Shown: positions 20,149 to 21,335 of the stretch, in pieces
Position numbering within the stretch: position 1 is the stretch's first letter
Layout: every line of letters starts with the position of its first letter
NCBI GenBank assembly: GCA_020049245.1
Contig: JAIFLB010000044.1
Location: 1-21,335, forward strand
DNA: 21,335 nucleotides
DNA from: Betaproteobacteria bacterium
GTDB taxonomy: Bacteria; Pseudomonadota; Gammaproteobacteria; Burkholderiales; Thiobacillaceae
Direction: 5' to 3'
Position numbers and translations under genes: made by a program
Notes under the pieces: model-generated
The model's database searches: none
Told to the model about the DNA's origin: nothing
The model's input: only the letters and a program-made list of their open reading frames with translations

Positions 20149-21335
20149 ATGAGCAAAAACGTTGTTGTAATTGGTACCCAGTGGGGTGATGAAGGCAAAG
20201 GCAAGATTGTTGACTGGCTGACCGACCGCGCCCAGGGCGTGGTGCGTTTCCAGGGTGGTCACAACGCCGGCCACACGCTGGTGATCGAAGGCAAGAAAAC
20301 CGTTCTGCACCTGATTCCGTCTGGCATCCTGCGCGAGAACGTGCGTTGCTACATCGGTAACGGCGTTGTCCTGTCGCCCGAGGCGCTGATGGAAGAAGTC
20401 GAAATGCTGGAAGGCAACGGCATCGACGTCGCCAGCCGGATGACCATTTCCGAAGCCTGCCCGTTGATCCTGCCGCATCACATCGCGCTCGACCAGGCGC
20501 GCGAAGCCGCCAAGGGCGCTGGCAAGATCGGCACCACTGGACGCGGCATCGGCCCCGCCTACGAAGACAAGATCGCCCGCCGCGCCATCCGCGTGCAGGA
20601 TCTGCTGCATCGTGAACGCTTCGCCGCCAAGCTGGGCGAAGTGCTCGACTATCACAACTACGTGCTGAAGCATTACTTCAAGTGGGACACCGTCGACTTC
20701 CACAAGACGCTGGACCAGGCGATGGAACTGGCCGAGCGCATCAAGCCGATGATCGGCGACGTGCCGCGCAACCTGTATGAAGCCAACAAGCGCGGCGAGA
20801 ACCTGCTGTTCGAAGGCGCCCAGGGCACCCTGCTTGACATCGACCACGGCACCTATCCCTTCGTTACCTCCAGCAACTGCACCGCCGGCGGCGCATGCAC
20901 CGGTTCCGGCATGGGCCCGTCAGCGATGCATTACATCCTCGGCATCACCAAGGCCTACACCACCCGCGTCGGCTCCGGCCCGTTCCCGACCGAACTGTTC
21001 GACGAAGACGGCAAATGGCTGGCCGAAAAAGGCCACGAATTCGGCGCCACCACCGGCCGTCCGCGCCGTTGCGGATGGTTCGACGCTGCCGCACTGAAGC
21101 GCTCGATCCAGATCAACGGCCTCACCGGCATGTGCGTCACCAAGCTCGACGTGCTCGACGGCATGGACACCATCCGCATCTGCACTGGCTACAAGCTGGA
21201 AGGCGAAATCTGCGACATCCTTCCGGTCGGCTCGGAATCGCTGGCGGACTGCGAACCGATCTACGAAGAGCATCCGGGTTGGAAAGACAGCACGGTCGGC
21301 GTCAAGACCTTCGAGGAATTGCCCGCCAACGCGCA
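20149..21335 (+). CDS. purA: Adenylosuccinate synthetase PurA (3' end outside window)
   Basis: The first 395 codons are present; the family is about 430 residues, so roughly 35 are missing. The P-loop-like GDEGKGK is at residues 13-19 with catalytic Asp14, the HNAGHT motif with His42 is at 38-43, and KIGTTGRGIGPAYEDK and LLFEGAQGTLLDIDHGTYPFVT are intact. PurA joins IMP and aspartate using GTP to make adenylosuccinate, the first step from IMP to AMP, in the cytoplasm. An AAGG site lies 8 bases before the ATG. The gene is last visible in the hfq-hfl-hisZ series, 24 bases after hisZ, and is probably co-transcribed with it. Confidence 0.97.
   Translation, partial: MSKNVVVIGTQWGDEGKGKIVDWLTDRAQGVVRFQGGHNAGHTLVIEGKKTVLHLIPSGILRENVRCYIGNGVVLSPEALMEEVEMLEGNGIDVASRMTISEACPLILPHHIALDQAREAAKGAGKIGTTGRGIGPAYEDKIARRAIRVQDLLHRERFAAKLGEVLDYHNYVLKHYFKWDTVDFHKTLDQAMELAERIKPMIGDVPRNLYEANKRGENLLFEGAQGTLLDIDHGTYPFVTSSNCTAGGACTGSGMGPSAMHYILGITKAYTTRVGSGPFPTELFDEDGKWLAEKGHEFGATTGRPRRCGWFDAAALKRSIQINGLTGMCVTKLDVLDGMDTIRICTGYKLEGEICDILPVGSESLADCEPIYEEHPGWKDSTVGVKTFEELPANA

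Noticed and set aside
19909..20847. Minus-strand open frame of 312 codons across hisZ and purA
   Set aside because: It covers the ends of two well-supported genes on the other strand and shows no motif or start signal.
1..21335. CRISPR arrays, tRNA or rRNA genes, insertion sequences, phage genes or defence systems
   Set aside because: No regularly spaced repeats, cloverleaf-like sequences, transposase motifs or terminal inverted repeats were seen on reading the window; the gene content is chromosomal housekeeping and signalling.

Overview
The window looks like a chromosomal segment of a betaproteobacterium (moderately GC-rich, no mobile elements, no RNA genes). The strongest taxonomic signal is the right-hand operon hfq-hflX-hflK-hflC-DUF2065-hisZ-purA, an order typical of Betaproteobacteria. 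The order or family cannot be fixed from the sequence alone.

Layout. (1) 1-2833, minus strand: a tightly overlapping cluster for a multisubunit Mrp/Mnh-type cation:proton antiporter (mnhE, F, G, a DUF4040 protein, an MbhE-MnhB fusion, mnhC and the start of an mnhD-like gene cut by the window edge). Its order resembles the antiporter module of archaeal Mbh/Mbx complexes rather than classical mrpABCDEFG. (2) 2834-3307: 474 bases with no supportable gene. (3) 3308-4438: a small SnoaL-like protein (minus) divergent from a secreted protein with two internal repeats (plus), followed by a perfect 11-bp hairpin. (4) 4502-8170, minus: a DUF1631 protein and, 3 bases downstream, a protein with a degenerate EAL domain plus an HDOD domain. 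(5) 8374-10704, plus: tex, a nucleic-acid-binding transcription accessory protein. (6) 10755-11723, minus: an OmpA-C-domain lipoprotein with a long coiled coil and an altered peptidoglycan-binding site. (7) 11724-12105: 382 bases without a clear gene. (8) 12106-15122, plus: an unrecognised 387-residue protein followed after 35 bases by a GAF-GGDEF-EAL protein that keeps its catalytic motifs. (9) 15221-21335, plus: hfq, hflX, hflK, hflC, a DUF2065 membrane peptide, hisZ and purA (cut at the right edge).

How the parts fit. The left operon builds one membrane complex for monovalent cation/proton exchange. Two separate loci (4502-8170 and 12106-15122) carry cyclic-di-GMP-type domains, one apparently a non-catalytic regulator and one potentially bifunctional. 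The right operon joins RNA regulation (Hfq), a ribosome-associated GTPase (HflX), the membrane regulators of FtsH protease (HflK/HflC), the HisG regulatory subunit and the first committed step from IMP to AMP.

I did not find a clear undescribed system such as a defence island, CRISPR array or biosynthetic cluster. The points most worth a second look are the Hfq with a depleted arginine rim and a very short tail, the unrecognised protein paired with the GGDEF-EAL enzyme, the archaeal-style antiporter layout with its fused subunit, and the OmpA-like lipoprotein lacking its diaminopimelate-binding aspartate.
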